A DNA stretch of 64,000 bases from Jiella avicenniae (GCF_021390325.1 NZ_JAJUWU010000003.1:124001-188000), one strand, 5' to 3'. Shown: positions 42,795 through 52,892, counted from the first letter of the stretch. Program-made: numbers and translations. Notes: generated by a model from the sequence alone, not told the origin.

Positions 42795-44090
42795 TCAGCC
42801 GAACTTGCGGGCGGCGTCGATGCCGAGCCCGAGGCCGACCGAACCGAAGGCGTCCGACTGCGCGATCCTGGCGCCGGGAAAGCGCGAGACTGCAGCCGCT
42901 CGAACGGCCGGCACCTGCGCGCCGCCGCCGGTCAGGATCACCGTCTCGATCGCATCGGCGGTCACCCCCGCCTGACGTAGCGCCTCTTCGATCGCCCCGC
43001 CGATCCGGCGGACGAGGTCGGCGGTCGCGGTCTCGAAGGCGGCGCGCGTCGTCTCCGCCTCGAAGGCGAGGCCCGGCTCGCGCAGGACGACGGACGCTTC
43101 ATCCGCGTCGGTGAGAGCGATCTTCGCCGCCTCCACGGCGCCGGCCAGCCTGTGGCCCGAGCGATGCTCGAGAAGATGGGCGAAACGGGCGAGCTTCTTC
43201 GGCTCGGCCGCTTCGCGCTCCAGCGCCCGGATGTCGCGGGCGATGGCCGGCGTATAGAGCGTGTTGATCCGGTGCCAGGTCGCCATGTCGTTGAAATACC
43301 AGACCGGCAGGCGCCGCTTTCCGTCGGCGGTGGTGCTCCCCGATCCGAAATGCGGCATCACTTCCGCGATCGACAGCTGGCGGTCGAAATCGGTGCCGCC
43401 GACGTGAACGCCGGTGAAGCTCAGAATGTCGTCCAGCCTGTCCTGCGCCCGCGCCCGCTCCGGCGACAGGCGGACGATGGAAAAGTCCGACGTGCCGCCG
43501 CCGATGTCGACGACCAGAGCGAGCTCTTCCGTGGCGATCCGGCTCTCGTAATAGAGCGCCGCCGCGACCGGCTCGAACTGGAAGGCGATGTCGGAAAAGC
43601 CGACCCCCTTCGCCGCCGCCTCGAGCTGATCCTGGGCGGCGCAGTCGGCGGCGTCGTCCTCGTCGACGAAACGCACCGGCCGGCCGAGCACCACCCGGTC
43701 GAGGACGATGCGCCCTTCCCCGGCGGCTTCCGTCCTGGCAGCCTCCGCTTCCAGCTTCGCCCGCAAATGCGCGAGGAATCGTCCGATCAGCTCGACGAAG
43801 CCGAGGCGCTCGCGGCCGACCCGCGTCGTCTCCTCCATGAGGGAGGATCCGAGCACCGACTTCAGCGCCCGCATGAAGCGCCCCTCCGCCCCGTCGACAT
43901 ATTCGAAGACCGCGGCCCTGCCGAAATGGGTCTTGCCGTCCTCGAAGCTGAAGAACAGCGCCGACGGCAAGGTCGGCGCATCGCCTTCGACGGGCAGCAG
44001 GCGCGGCCCGGCATTGGCCCCGCCCGAGGGCGCGAGGCCGAGGGTGGAATTGGTGGTGCCGAAATCGAGGCCGGCATGAATTCTGGACAT
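42795..44090 (-). CDS. yegD: Hsp70-family protein (YegD-like)
   Basis: This 431-residue actin-like ATPase has the Hsp70 phosphate-1 motif GLDFGTTNSTLGL at the N-terminus, phosphate-2 DIGGGTSDFSIV at about 200, and the adenosine motif ILTGGGAQVPAV near 395. It lacks the substrate-binding domain and lid of DnaK, as do YegD chaperone homologues. Its activity and clients are unknown. Single gene; the leader (44091-44374) is shared with the divergent GNAT gene. Confidence 0.92.
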   Translation of the reverse strand: MSRIHAGLDFGTTNSTLGLAPSGGANAGPRLLPVEGDAPTLPSALFFSFEDGKTHFGRAAVFEYVDGAEGRFMRALKSVLGSSLMEETTRVGRERLGFVELIGRFLAHLRAKLEAEAARTEAAGEGRIVLDRVVLGRPVRFVDEDDAADCAAQDQLEAAAKGVGFSDIAFQFEPVAAALYYESRIATEELALVVDIGGGTSDFSIVRLSPERARAQDRLDDILSFTGVHVGGTDFDRQLSIAEVMPHFGSGSTTADGKRRLPVWYFNDMATWHRINTLYTPAIARDIRALEREAAEPKKLARFAHLLEHRSGHRLAGAVEAAKIALTDADEASVVLREPGLAFEAETTRAAFETATADLVRRIGGAIEEALRQAGVTADAIETVILTGGGAQVPAVRAAAVSRFPGARIAQSDAFGSVGLGLGIDAARKFG

Positions 44091-44374
44091 GGTGGAGCCT
44101 CGGCTGGCGCCCGGCCGCCGCGCGGCCTCGCCTCGCCTGCCGGGGCGGCGCGAATGCGGGGACATGGCACGGACGGGTAGTTGGTTCTCGGGGCATCGCC
44201 CCGGCGAGCGGCGTCTCTAGCCGAAGCCCGGCCGGAATTGAACCCGGCCGGCGAAGAATTCCTCGCTCGCTCGCAAACGTCGGCGCGAGGCGACGGCATT
44301 GTCTCCGGCGCCGCCTGCCGTTATCGAATCTGCCGTTTCCCGCTGCCATCAAACGACGAGACGGTCGACCCGCC

Positions 44375-44992
44375 ATGCCCCTTTCCGACGGCTTCACCGA
44401 CATCCCCCCCGGCAAGATCGCCGCCATCGCGACGATCCTCGAGCGGACGGAGCCGCCGCGGCCGGGCGAGTTCGCGGTCGAAGACAGACCGGGCTGGCGC
44501 TTTGCCCGCGTCGAACGGCCGGATCTCGACTGGTACGTCGATCTGCTGCGCCGGGTCGGATCGCACCATCTCTGGTACCAGCGGTTGATCCAGGGGGAAG
44601 AGGCGATCGCCAGGAAGATCGCCGACCCGGCGACCGTCATCCACGCCCTGTTCGTCGACGGCCGTGCCGAAGGGATCGCCGAACTCGACTTTCCGGAGGA
44701 CCGGGTCGCCGAACTCGTCTATTTCGGCGTGACGCCCGGGCTCGTCGGCCAGGGCGCGGCGCGTTTCATGATGGCGCCGCTGCTCGACTTCGCCTTCGCC
44801 GAACCCGTCGATCGGCTCTGGCTGCACACCAACACGATCGACCATCCGCGGGCGATCGCCTTCTACCGCCGCTTCGGCTTCGTGCCGGTGCGCCAGATGC
44901 TGGAGCTTGCCGACGACCCGCGGCTCACCGGCCTGTTCCCGCGCGAGACCGCGCCGCAGGTTCCGCTGTTTCCGCGTCCCGGCGAAGAGTGA
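44375..44992 (+). CDS. GNAT-family N-acetyltransferase
   Basis: This 205-residue cytoplasmic acyltransferase has the acetyl-CoA binding region LVYFGVTPGLVGQGAARFMM (about 110-130), containing the Q/R-x-x-G-x-A loop. LWLHTNTIDHPRAIAFYRRFGFVPV near 150-172 is the typical GNAT C-terminal half. It has an N-terminal extension of about 60 residues with WYVDLLRRVG and WYQRL. The acceptor is unknown. The ATG has GACGAG upstream. Confidence 0.9.
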   Translation: MPLSDGFTDIPPGKIAAIATILERTEPPRPGEFAVEDRPGWRFARVERPDLDWYVDLLRRVGSHHLWYQRLIQGEEAIARKIADPATVIHALFVDGRAEGIAELDFPEDRVAELVYFGVTPGLVGQGAARFMMAPLLDFAFAEPVDRLWLHTNTIDHPRAIAFYRRFGFVPVRQMLELADDPRLTGLFPRETAPQVPLFPRPGEE

Positions 44993-45040
44993 GGCCGTGC
45001 GAGCCGGTCGTCCGGCCTGGGCTGGCCGGCACGCCGACGG

Positions 45041-45808
45041 TCAGAGCGACGCCGTGATTCCGCCGTCGACGAAGATGGTCGTGCCGTTGACGAAGGACGA
45101 GGCGTCCGAGGCGAGGAAGATCGCCGTCCCGACCAGCTCCTCGACCTTGCCCCAGCGACCTGCGGGTGTGCGCTTTGCGAGCCAGGCGGAGAATTCCGGA
45201 TCGTCGACCAGCGCCTGGTTGAGCGGCGTCTCGAAATAGCCCGGCGCGAGGCCGTTGCACTGCAGACCGTATTTCGCCCAATCGGTGGCCATGCCCTTGG
45301 TGAGGTTCGCCACGGCGCCCTTGGTCGCCGTGTAGGGAGCGATGCCCGGCCGGGCCAGCGCCGTCTGGACGGAACAGATGTTGACGATCTTGCCGCGGCC
45401 GCGGCCGATCATGTGCCGCGCCACCGCCTGCCCGACATGGAAGACGCTGGCGATGTTGGTCTGCAGCAGCCGCTCGAAGCCGTCCGCCGGAAACTCTTCC
45501 AGCGGCCCGCGCTGCTGCATGCCGGCATTGTTGACGAGAATGTCGATCGGGCCGGTCTCGGCCTCGAACCGGTCGACCGCCTCGCGCACCGCCTGATGAT
45601 CGGTGACGTCGAAGGCGAGTTCGTGAACCACCGCGCCGCCGCTGCGCAGCTCAGTCGCCGCGGCCGCGAGCTTTGCGGGATCGCGGCCGTTGACGACGAT
45701 TTCGGCGCCGGCGGCAGCCAGCCCCTTCGAAAGCGCGAAGCCGATCCCCTGCGACGAGCCGGTGACGAGGCCGCGGCGGCCGGTGAGATCGAATAGCGAC
45801 AGGCTCAA
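45041..45808 (-). CDS. SDR oxidoreductase, gluconate 5-dehydrogenase-like
   Basis: This 255-residue short-chain dehydrogenase has the TGSSQGIG cofactor motif at about 16, NNAGMQQRG at about 93, and the catalytic Ser then YTATK at about 155. The start MSLSLFDLTGRRGLVTG is typical of gluconate 5-dehydrogenases (Ga5DH/IdnO), which reversibly oxidise gluconate to 5-ketogluconate. The TTG at 45808 was chosen, with GGGAGG seven bases upstream, and fits the family N-terminus exactly. No sugar-acid transporter or kinase is adjacent, so the substrate remains inferred. Confidence 0.88.
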   Translation of the reverse strand: MSLSLFDLTGRRGLVTGSSQGIGFALSKGLAAAGAEIVVNGRDPAKLAAAATELRSGGAVVHELAFDVTDHQAVREAVDRFEAETGPIDILVNNAGMQQRGPLEEFPADGFERLLQTNIASVFHVGQAVARHMIGRGRGKIVNICSVQTALARPGIAPYTATKGAVANLTKGMATDWAKYGLQCNGLAPGYFETPLNQALVDDPEFSAWLAKRTPAGRWGKVEELVGTAIFLASDASSFVNGTTIFVDGGITASL

Positions 45809-46175
45809 GACGTGCCCTCCCGTCCGGTTTTTCGTGCCGCCCACCCGAACCTCCCGGGCGGGGCGAAGCCTCTCCCCACATTTTCGCGGATCTGCGGCGA
45901 GGTCAAACCGTCCGGCGGAAAGCTTCTGCGCCCGATGCGGTCGCGGCTCCACACCCGGCCGACACCCCTGACGCGACGGACATGCCCAGAAAACGCACTT
46001 CGGCCATGACCTCCATGCATATCCAACGTGCAATTTCGTCGGGTTCAGAGCCCCGTTCCCATCTTTGGACGGGACCGACCCCTCGTCGAAGTTGGAATCA
46101 AAACGGCCGGCTACTTGCGCGCCGGCCGTCCGAGATCCCTTGCGGCGATCCGGGCCGGAAGCCCGGACCGGTCCT
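45809..46175. other. Intergenic region between SDR and MFS genes
   Basis: This 367-bp gap holds the SDR promoter region and, near its right end, the terminator of the MFS gene. No coding sequence is seen. Confidence 0.55.
46098..46129 (-). terminator. Rho-independent terminator of the MFS gene
   Basis: ACGGCCGGC (46103-46111) pairs perfectly with 46121-46129 around a 9-nt loop; on the minus strand the stem is followed by TTTT. It lies about 50 bp after the MFS stop codon. Confidence 0.8.
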
Positions 46176-47495
46176 TCATTCGCGGCTGTCGAGCATGTCG
46201 TTGTAGCGCAGGGCGAGCATCGTGCCGGCCGCGCCGGACAGGAGATAAAGGCCCGCAGCGACCAGCCCGAGGTGATAGGACAGGTAGAGCGCGACGAAGG
46301 GCGCGAAACCGGCGCCGAACAGCCAGGCGAGATCGGAGACGATCGCCGAGCCGGTGTAACGGTAGTTGCGGGGGAAGTTCGAGGCGACGGCACCCGAGCA
46401 CTGGCCGAAGGAAACGCCGAGAAGGGCGAAGCCGAAGACCATGTAGATGACCTCGCCCGCGACGCCCTGGGACAGCAGCGACGGCGCAAACCCGGAGAAG
46501 ACGGCGATCAGGAGAGCGCAGATGCCGAGGACGTTGCGCCGGCCGTAGGTGTCCGCCAGGAAGCCGGAGGCGACGATGGCGATCGCTCCGATCACCGCGC
46601 AAAGGGCCTCGATGATCAGGAACCGGGTGACCTCCTGCTCGGTGAACAGATCGACCCAGGACAGCGGAAACACCGTCACCATGTGGAACATGGCAAAGCT
46701 CGCCAGCGGCGCGAAGGCGCCGACGACGATGAAGCGGGTGTTGTTGCGGAACGTCTGGCGCACCCGCGCGGCCTGGAGTTCGCGGCGCTTGAACTGATGG
46801 ACGTATTCAGGCGTCGCGACGATGCGCAGCCGCGCGAACAGCGCCACGACGTTGATGGCGAAGGCGACGAAGAACGGGAAGCGCCACGCCCATTGGTGGA
46901 ACTCCTCGCTCGGCAGGAAGCCGTGAAAGAAGGCGAAGAGACCCGACGCGACGATCAGCCCGAAGGGTGCGCCGAGCTGCGGCACCATCGCCCACAGGCC
47001 GCGGCGGTTTTCCGGCGCGTTCATGGCGAGCAGCGAGGCGAGACCGTCCCACGTGCCGCCGAGCGCCACACCCTGGCCGATCCGCATCAAAGCGAGCAGC
47101 CAGATCGAGGCCGCCCCGACGTCCTCATAGGCGGGCAGAAACGCCACCACGACCGTCGACGTGCCCAGCAGGAAGAGGGAGATGGTGAGTTTCGTCGCCT
47201 TGCCGTGCAGACGGTCGATGGCCATGAACAGCCATGTGCCGAAAGGCCGCGCGATGAAGGCCAGCGCGAAGATCGCGAAGGAGTAGAGGACCCCCGTCAG
47301 CGGATCGACGAAGGGAAACACCCGGGCCGGAAACACGATCACCGAGGCGATGGCGAAGACGAAGAAGTCGAAGAACTCCGACGTCCGCCCGATCACCACG
47401 CCGATCGCGATGTCGCTGGGATTGAGCAGATGCCCTTGGGCGTCACGGGTCCCGGAAGAGCCGTCGAAGTGGGGGGAAGCAACAGTCTCGCTCAT
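46176..47495 (-). CDS. MFS transporter, metabolite:H+ symporter type
   Basis: This 439-residue inner-membrane carrier has 12 helices. Features of the MHS (ProP/ShiA/KgtP-like) branch are GRTSEFFDFFVFAIAS in the first helix, RPFGTWLFMAIDRLHGK in the loop between helices 2 and 3, and ALMRIGQGVALGGTWDGLA. The ATG at 47495 is followed by a polar leader of about 35 residues. It is transcribed divergently from cyoABCD, a pairing found in many Rhizobiales. Its substrate is unknown, and the terminator at 46098-46129 ends the unit. Confidence 0.92.
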   Translation of the reverse strand: MSETVASPHFDGSSGTRDAQGHLLNPSDIAIGVVIGRTSEFFDFFVFAIASVIVFPARVFPFVDPLTGVLYSFAIFALAFIARPFGTWLFMAIDRLHGKATKLTISLFLLGTSTVVVAFLPAYEDVGAASIWLLALMRIGQGVALGGTWDGLASLLAMNAPENRRGLWAMVPQLGAPFGLIVASGLFAFFHGFLPSEEFHQWAWRFPFFVAFAINVVALFARLRIVATPEYVHQFKRRELQAARVRQTFRNNTRFIVVGAFAPLASFAMFHMVTVFPLSWVDLFTEQEVTRFLIIEALCAVIGAIAIVASGFLADTYGRRNVLGICALLIAVFSGFAPSLLSQGVAGEVIYMVFGFALLGVSFGQCSGAVASNFPRNYRYTGSAIVSDLAWLFGAGFAPFVALYLSYHLGLVAAGLYLLSGAAGTMLALRYNDMLDSRE

Positions 47496-47664
47496 TTTGC
47501 GATCCCAAGCACGGATGAGGTCGGGCGGCAAGCGCCCCGAACATTAAGGACTCGTAAGGTGGTGTGCAGTTGCGAAGAAGGGGGTTGAGGCACTGCACAA
47601 ATTGTTCAATACCAGCTTCGCGCGGCAGTCAACGCCCGGTCGGTGACCGCCGGCTGCACGCTTC
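47496..47664. promoter_or_regulatory. Divergent MFS/cyo promoter region with inverted repeat
   Basis: This 169-bp region must contain the cyoABCD promoter. TGTGCAG (47563-47569) and CTGCACA (47593-47599) form a perfect 7-bp inverted repeat with 23-nt spacing. This could bind a redox or oxygen regulator, but no known consensus is matched. Confidence 0.4.
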
Positions 47665-48786
47665 ATGTCAGACCAATACGGGGCCGCTCCATTGCGTCCG
47701 TTTCGTTTCCTTCTCGTCCTCGCGCTGCCGGTCATCCTGAGCGCGTGCTCATCTCCGGTCCTGTTTCCGGGCGGCGACATCGCGGCGCGCCAGCGCGACA
47801 TGCTTTTGATCGCAACGGGGCTGATGCTCATCATCATCCTGCCCGTCATCTTCATGTCGCTGTACTTCCCGTGGCGCTACCGCGCCTCCAACAAGGCGAC
47901 GGACTACGATGCGGACTGGGACCACTCGACGAAGCTCGAGCTGGTGATCTGGACGGTGCCGCTCCTGATCATCATCGTCCTCGGCGCGGTGACCTGGGTC
48001 GGCACCCATCTCCTCGATCCGTTCCGGCCGCTCGACGAGATCACCACCAGCGAGGGCGTCGCGCTCGACGCGGAGCCGCTGGACGTCGAGGTGGTGGCGC
48101 TGAACTGGAAATGGCTGTTCGTCTATCCGCAATACGGCGTCGCCAGCGTCAACGAGCTCGCCGCCCCGGTCGATCGACCGATCCGCTTCCATCTGACGGC
48201 CGAGTCGGTGATGAACGCCTTCTACGTCCCGACGCTCGCCGGCATGATCTATTCGATGCCGGGCATGGAGACGAAGCTTCACGCGGTGATGAACGAGCCG
48301 GGGGTTTTCGACGGCTTCGCCAGCCACTACAACGGCGCCGGCTTCTCGGACATGAATTTCAAGTTCTACAGCCAGAACGACGGCGACTTCGACGCGTGGA
48401 TCCAGAACCTCAAGGCTTCGAACCAGACGCTCGACACGCAGTCCTATCTCGACCTCGCCAAGCCGACCGAGGGCTCTCCCGTCGCCTATTATTCGTCGGT
48501 CGAGGACGACCTCTACAAGCGCATTCTCGGCATGTGCGTGCGCCCGGGCAAGCTGTGCATGCAGGAGATCATGATGATCGACGCCGGCAAGGCCGAGCCC
48601 GGCCGCGACGTCACCATCGATCAGTTGAAATACGAGACCTACGACCTCGACCAGTTCGGCCATGGCGGCGATGCCCAGGGCGCCACCGCTCCGGCCTCGA
48701 ACCGCGAGCCGCACAGCGACGAGAGGACGTTGGAGGAGCCCGCCGGCGAAGGCACGATCGCCCCGCCGCAGCTCCACGAAAATTGA
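47665..48786 (+). CDS. cyoA: Cytochrome bo3 ubiquinol oxidase subunit II
   Basis: This 373-residue lipoprotein subunit has a signal peptide with lipobox LSAC at about 25-28, two transmembrane helices (about 45-70 and 90-115), and a periplasmic cupredoxin domain (NWKWLFVYPQYGVASVNEL, then ADSFYVPxLAGMIYSM-like text). The copper-A ligands of cytochrome c oxidases are absent, as expected for a quinol oxidase. A C-terminal tail of about 60 residues is rich in acidic and Pro residues. First gene of cyoABCD. Confidence 0.96.
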   Translation: MSDQYGAAPLRPFRFLLVLALPVILSACSSPVLFPGGDIAARQRDMLLIATGLMLIIILPVIFMSLYFPWRYRASNKATDYDADWDHSTKLELVIWTVPLLIIIVLGAVTWVGTHLLDPFRPLDEITTSEGVALDAEPLDVEVVALNWKWLFVYPQYGVASVNELAAPVDRPIRFHLTAESVMNAFYVPTLAGMIYSMPGMETKLHAVMNEPGVFDGFASHYNGAGFSDMNFKFYSQNDGDFDAWIQNLKASNQTLDTQSYLDLAKPTEGSPVAYYSSVEDDLYKRILGMCVRPGKLCMQEIMMIDAGKAEPGRDVTIDQLKYETYDLDQFGHGGDAQGATAPASNREPHSDERTLEEPAGEGTIAPPQLHEN

Positions 48787-48791
48787 TGAAC

Positions 48792-48813
48792 GGCTCCGGC
48801 ATCAGCCGGAGCC
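48792..48813 (+). repeat. Stem-loop between cyoA and cyoB
   Basis: GGCTCCGG (48792-48799) pairs perfectly with CCGGAGCC (48806-48813) around six bases, inside the 56-bp cyoA-cyoB spacer. With no T-run it is more likely an RNA-stability or translation element than a terminator. Confidence 0.55.
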
Positions 48814-48842
48814 CATGAGCAATCAGCAAGAGACAAAAATCC

Positions 48843-50846
48843 ATGCTGGGCAATACGGACCTCACGCGGCTGATATTCGGACGTCTGACGCTCGACTCCA
48901 TCCCGTATCACGAGCCGATCCTGGTCGGGACGTTCGCCGTCGTCGTACTCGGCGGCCTCGCGCTCCTCGGCGCTCTCACCTACTTCAAGCTCTGGGGCTA
49001 TCTCTGGAACGAGTGGCTCACCAGCGTCGACCACAAGCGCATCGGCATCATGTACATCGTGCTGGCGATCGTCATGCTGCTGCGCGGCTTCGCCGACGCC
49101 CTGATGATGCGTGCCCAGCAGGCGATGGCGTTCAACGGCTCGGAAGGCTTCCTGCCCGCCCACCATTACGATCAGGTCTTCACCGCCCACGGCACGATCA
49201 TGATCTTCTTCGTGGCGATGCCGCTGATCGTCGGGATCATGAACATCGTCGTTCCGCTGCAGATCGGCGCGCGGGACGTCGCGTTCCCCTTCCTCAACAA
49301 CTTCTCCTTCTGGATGACCGCCGGCGGCGTCATCCTCGTCATGCTGTCGCTCTTCCTCGGCGAATTCGCCCGCACCGGCTGGCTGGCCTTCCCGCCGCTG
49401 TCCGACGCGGCGAACAGTCCGGGCGTCGGCGTCGACTATTATATCTGGGGCCTGCAGATCGCCGGCGTCGGCACGCTGTTGTCGGGCGTCAACTTCCTGG
49501 CGACCATCGTGAAGATGCGCGCGCCGGGCATGACGATGATGCGCATGCCGATCTTCACCTGGACGGCGCTCTGCACCAACGTCCTGATCGTCGCCTCCTT
49601 CCCGGTTCTGACGGCCGTCCTCGCCCTCCTGTCGCTCGATCGCTACGTCGGAACGCACTTCTTCACGAACGATCTCGGCGGCAATTCGATGATGTATTTC
49701 AACCTCATCTGGATCTGGGGGCATCCGGAGGTCTACATCCTCATCCTGCCGTGCTTCGGCGTCTATTCCGAAGTCACCTCGACCTTCTCGGGCAAGCGCC
49801 TGTTCGGCTACACCTCGATGGTCTACGCCACCGTGGTCATCACCATCCTCGCCTATCTCGTCTGGCTCCATCACTTCTTCACCATGGGCAACGGGGCGAG
49901 CGTCAACTCGTTCTTCGGCATCACCACGATGATCATCTCGATCCCGACGGGAGCGAAGATCTTCAACTGGCTGTTCACGATGTATCGGGGGCGCGTGCGC
50001 TTCGAAGTGCCGATGCTTTGGACGATCGCCTTCCTCGTCACCTTCACCATCGGCGGCATGACCGGCGTCCTCCTCGCCGTCCCGCCGGTCGACTTCGTCA
50101 CCCACAACTCGCTGTTCCTCGTCGCCCACTTCCACAACGTGATCATCGGCGGCGTCCTGTTCGGCATGTTCGCGGCGATCAACTACTGGTTCCCCAAGGC
50201 GTTCGGCTTCAAGCTCGATCCGTTCTGGGGCAAGGTCAGCTTCTGGTTCTGGGTGGTCGGCTTCTACTTCGCCTTCATGCCGCTCTACGTACTCGGCCTG
50301 ATGGGCGTCACCCGGCGGCTGCGCGAGTTCGACGATCCGTCGCTGCAGATCTGGTTCATCGTCGCCGCCTTCGGCGCGGTGCTGATCGCCGCCGGAATCG
50401 CCGCCTTCCTGGTGCAGATCTTCGTCTCGGTGCGCCGTCGCGACGAACTCGCCGACACGACCGGCGACCCATGGGACGGCCGGACGCTGGAATGGGCGAC
50501 GTCCTCGCCGCCGCCGCACTACAATTTCGCCTTCACTCCGGTGGTGCATGGCCTCGACGCCTATACCGACATGAAGCGGCGGGGGTTCGCCCGCCCGATG
50601 GAAGGCTTCAAGCCGATCCACATGCCGAAGAACACCGGCGCCGGCATCTTCATCGCGGGGCTGGCGACGGTCTGCGGCTTCGCGATGATCTGGTACATCT
50701 GGTGGCTGGCGGCGCTCTCCTTCGTCGCGCTCGTCGCCATGACGATCGCCCACACCTTCAACTACGACCGGGACTATTACATCCCGGCCGACGAGGTCGC
50801 CGAGACGGAACACGCCTTCGCCGGCACCCTGACGGCGCGGAGCTGA
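48843..50846 (+). CDS. cyoB: Cytochrome bo3 ubiquinol oxidase subunit I
   Basis: This 667-residue catalytic subunit has about 15 membrane helices and carries low-spin heme b, heme o3 and CuB. Seen are [30 protein letters not shown] with a heme-b His, [15 protein letters not shown] with the CuB His and cross-linked Tyr, [11 protein letters not shown] with two CuB His, and [11 protein letters not shown] with the heme His pair. It reduces O2 to water using ubiquinol and pumps protons. Length matches E. coli CyoB. cyoC begins 4 bp after its stop. Confidence 0.98.
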   Translation: MLGNTDLTRLIFGRLTLDSIPYHEPILVGTFAVVVLGGLALLGALTYFKLWGYLWNEWLTSVDHKRIGIMYIVLAIVMLLRGFADALMMRAQQAMAFNGSEGFLPAHHYDQVFTAHGTIMIFFVAMPLIVGIMNIVVPLQIGARDVAFPFLNNFSFWMTAGGVILVMLSLFLGEFARTGWLAFPPLSDAANSPGVGVDYYIWGLQIAGVGTLLSGVNFLATIVKMRAPGMTMMRMPIFTWTALCTNVLIVASFPVLTAVLALLSLDRYVGTHFFTNDLGGNSMMYFNLIWIWGHPEVYILILPCFGVYSEVTSTFSGKRLFGYTSMVYATVVITILAYLVWLHHFFTMGNGASVNSFFGITTMIISIPTGAKIFNWLFTMYRGRVRFEVPMLWTIAFLVTFTIGGMTGVLLAVPPVDFVTHNSLFLVAHFHNVIIGGVLFGMFAAINYWFPKAFGFKLDPFWGKVSFWFWVVGFYFAFMPLYVLGLMGVTRRLREFDDPSLQIWFIVAAFGAVLIAAGIAAFLVQIFVSVRRRDELADTTGDPWDGRTLEWATSSPPPHYNFAFTPVVHGLDAYTDMKRRGFARPMEGFKPIHMPKNTGAGIFIAGLATVCGFAMIWYIWWLAALSFVALVAMTIAHTFNYDRDYYIPADEVAETEHAFAGTLTARS

Positions 50847-50850
50847 CCTG

Positions 50851-51477
50851 ATGCACAACGTCGCCACGACGACCGGCAGCGACAAGCCGGTCTTCTTCGA
50901 AGTCGAGGAACACGAGCACGAGCCGGGCGGCAGCACCATGCTCGGCTTCTGGATCTATCTGATGAGCGACTGTCTCATCTTTGCGGTCCTGTTCGCCACC
51001 TATGGCGTGCTCGCCGGCGCCTACGCCGCGGGGCCGCGGCCGGACGAGATCTTCGAGCTGCCGCTGCTCGCCGCGAACACGGCGATGCTGCTGTTCTCCT
51101 CGATCACCTACGGCTTCGCCATGATCGCCATGCAGAACCGCAACAAGCAGGCGGTGCTCCTGTGGCTGGTGGTGACGGCCGTCTTCGGCGCGCTGTTCGT
51201 CGGGATCGAGCTCTACGAGTTCGCCTCGCTGATCCACGAGGGCGCGACGCCGCAGCGCAGCGCCTTCCTCTCGGCGTTCTTCACCCTCGTCGCGACCCAC
51301 GGGCTGCACGTCTCGTTCGGCATCCTCTGGATGATCGTTCTGATGGTGCAGGTTCAGAAGCGCGGGCTTTTGGCCGACAATCGTCGCCGGCTGATGTGCC
51401 TGTCGATGTTCTGGCACTTTCTCGACGTCATCTGGATCGGCGTCTTCACCTTCGTCTATCTCATCCGGGTGATTTGA
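50851..51477 (+). CDS. cyoC: Cytochrome bo3 ubiquinol oxidase subunit III
   Basis: This 208-residue, five-helix membrane subunit has [20 protein letters not shown] in the first helix, then [16 protein letters not shown], and [17 protein letters not shown] at the end. It stabilises the oxidase core and shapes the proton path. It starts 4 bp after cyoB and overlaps the cyoD start (TGATGA). Confidence 0.97.
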   Translation: MHNVATTTGSDKPVFFEVEEHEHEPGGSTMLGFWIYLMSDCLIFAVLFATYGVLAGAYAAGPRPDEIFELPLLAANTAMLLFSSITYGFAMIAMQNRNKQAVLLWLVVTAVFGALFVGIELYEFASLIHEGATPQRSAFLSAFFTLVATHGLHVSFGILWMIVLMVQVQKRGLLADNRRRLMCLSMFWHFLDVIWIGVFTFVYLIRVI

Positions 51478-52052
51478 TGAGCACCGCCTCTCACGCTTCC
51501 GACCCCAACCGCGGCACGGCCAGCGGCCATCACGAGACCGGCGAAGCCCATTCGACGATCGGGGGTTATCTCACCGGCTTCGGTCTTTCCGTCGTCCTCA
51601 CCGTCATTCCGTTCTGGCTGGTGATGGCGCGGCCGATCGAGGACGGGATCGTCACGTCGGTCCTGGTGATCCTTCTCGCCGTCGCGCAGATCATCGTCCA
51701 CATGATCTACTTCCTGCACATGGACGCGAAGTCCGAAGGTGGCTGGACGGTGATGGCGCTGATCTTCACGGTCGTTTTGCTCGTCATCACCATCTCGGGC
51801 TCGCTCTGGGTCATGTATCATCTCAACAGCAACATGATGCCGATGGAGAATGGCACCATGGACGGGATGGAGATGAACGGCGGCCAGATGGGCGGCATGT
51901 CGATGGGCGGGGCGAGCGAGAACGCGACGCCCCAGGGCGCCGGCGAGGCGGGCACCGACGGCGCCGGTCACTCCGGCATGGACCACAGCAACATGGATCA
52001 AGGCGGCATGGCGCCGATGACCATGGAACCCGGCGCCACGACGTCCGAGTAG
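51477..52052 (+). CDS. cyoD: Cytochrome bo3 subunit IV with Met/His-rich C-terminal extension
   Basis: This 191-residue subunit has three helices in the CyoD core (about 25-120): GGYLTGFGLSVVLTVIPFWLV, then VLVILLAVAQIIVHMIYFLHM and LIFTVVLLVITISGSLWVMYHL. Usual CyoD is about 110-125 residues. Here about 70 extra residues follow, rich in Met, His, Gly and Asn (NNMMPMENGTMDGMEMNG-like text and GMDHSNMDQGGM). The pattern recalls methionine-rich copper-binding proteins and would lie on one face of the oxidase. The start overlaps the cyoC stop. Confidence 0.95.
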   Translation: MSTASHASDPNRGTASGHHETGEAHSTIGGYLTGFGLSVVLTVIPFWLVMARPIEDGIVTSVLVILLAVAQIIVHMIYFLHMDAKSEGGWTVMALIFTVVLLVITISGSLWVMYHLNSNMMPMENGTMDGMEMNGGQMGGMSMGGASENATPQGAGEAGTDGAGHSGMDHSNMDQGGMAPMTMEPGATTSE

Positions 52053-52085
52053 CGCACGCTGCGCAGGTCGGCAGAGGTTTCGTCC

Positions 52086-52892
52086 GTGGCCGAGAACGAC
52101 AGACATCACGGGGAGATGGCGCGCGAGCGCCCTCCCCGTCTTCGTTTGAAGCTTGCGCTTGCCGCCGTAGCCGGCGTGATCCTCTTTGCCGGATTCGTCG
52201 CTCTGGGCATCTGGCAGATCGAACGGCGAAGCTGGAAGCTCGGCCTCATCGCCGCCGTGAACGAGCGTGTCGCCGCCGCGCCGGTCGCGGCGCCCGGTCC
52301 CGACGCCTGGGCATCGATCGACTTCGACGACGACGAATACCGCCACGCCACGGCGACCGGCCGGTTCCTGCCGGGCAAATCCGTCTTCGCCCAGGCGACG
52401 ACGGACTATGGCGGCGGCTTCTGGCTGATGACGCCGCTGAGGGACGCCCGCGGCTTCACCGTCCTCGTCAATCGCGGCTTCGTTCCGTCGAAGGACTTCG
52501 CCGCCGATGACGATCTCTCCGGCGAGCCGAAGACCGTCACCGGCCTCCTGCGCATGAGCCAGCCGGGCGGCGGCTTCCTGCGCGCCAACGTTCCGGCGGA
52601 AGGGCGGTGGTACTCCCGCGACGTTGCGGCGATCGCCGCGTCGCAGCAGCTCGGCGGCCCGGTTGCGCCCTATTTCATCGACGCGGGCTCGCCCCTCGAC
52701 CACACGCCGCCGCCGAATGCCGAAATGGGCGCGCCGCCTCCCGGCAGCGTCGCCTATCCGGTGACGGGCCTGACGCGGATCGCCTTCCGCAACCAGCATC
52801 TGCAATATGCGCTGACCTGGTTCGCGCTGGCCGGCCTCGTCCTCGTGGCGGCCTTCGTCGTCATCCGCCACGGGAGACGGCACTCCGCTTGA
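52086..52892 (+). CDS. SURF1 family protein
   Basis: This 268-residue membrane protein has an N-terminal helix (about 20-42), a periplasmic domain and a C-terminal helix (about 240-262). The SURF1 signature is present: FVALGIWQIERRSWK, the VLVNRGFVPxxxF-type segment, and FRNQHLQYALTWFALAG near the end. SURF1 proteins help assemble heme-copper oxidases by handling heme. The GTG start lies 33 bp after cyoD, so it belongs to the cyo operon and probably matures this oxidase. Confidence 0.95.
   Translation: MAENDRHHGEMARERPPRLRLKLALAAVAGVILFAGFVALGIWQIERRSWKLGLIAAVNERVAAAPVAAPGPDAWASIDFDDDEYRHATATGRFLPGKSVFAQATTDYGGGFWLMTPLRDARGFTVLVNRGFVPSKDFAADDDLSGEPKTVTGLLRMSQPGGGFLRANVPAEGRWYSRDVAAIAASQQLGGPVAPYFIDAGSPLDHTPPPNAEMGAPPPGSVAYPVTGLTRIAFRNQHLQYALTWFALAGLVLVAAFVVIRHGRRHSA

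Noticed and set aside
48792-48813. Terminator between cyoA and cyoB
   Set aside because: The stem is clean but no T-run follows and the genes form one functional operon; kept as an RNA element only.
48639-50939. 766-codon minus-strand frame opposite cyoB
   Set aside because: Shadow of cyoB; low-complexity charged translation, no start signal.
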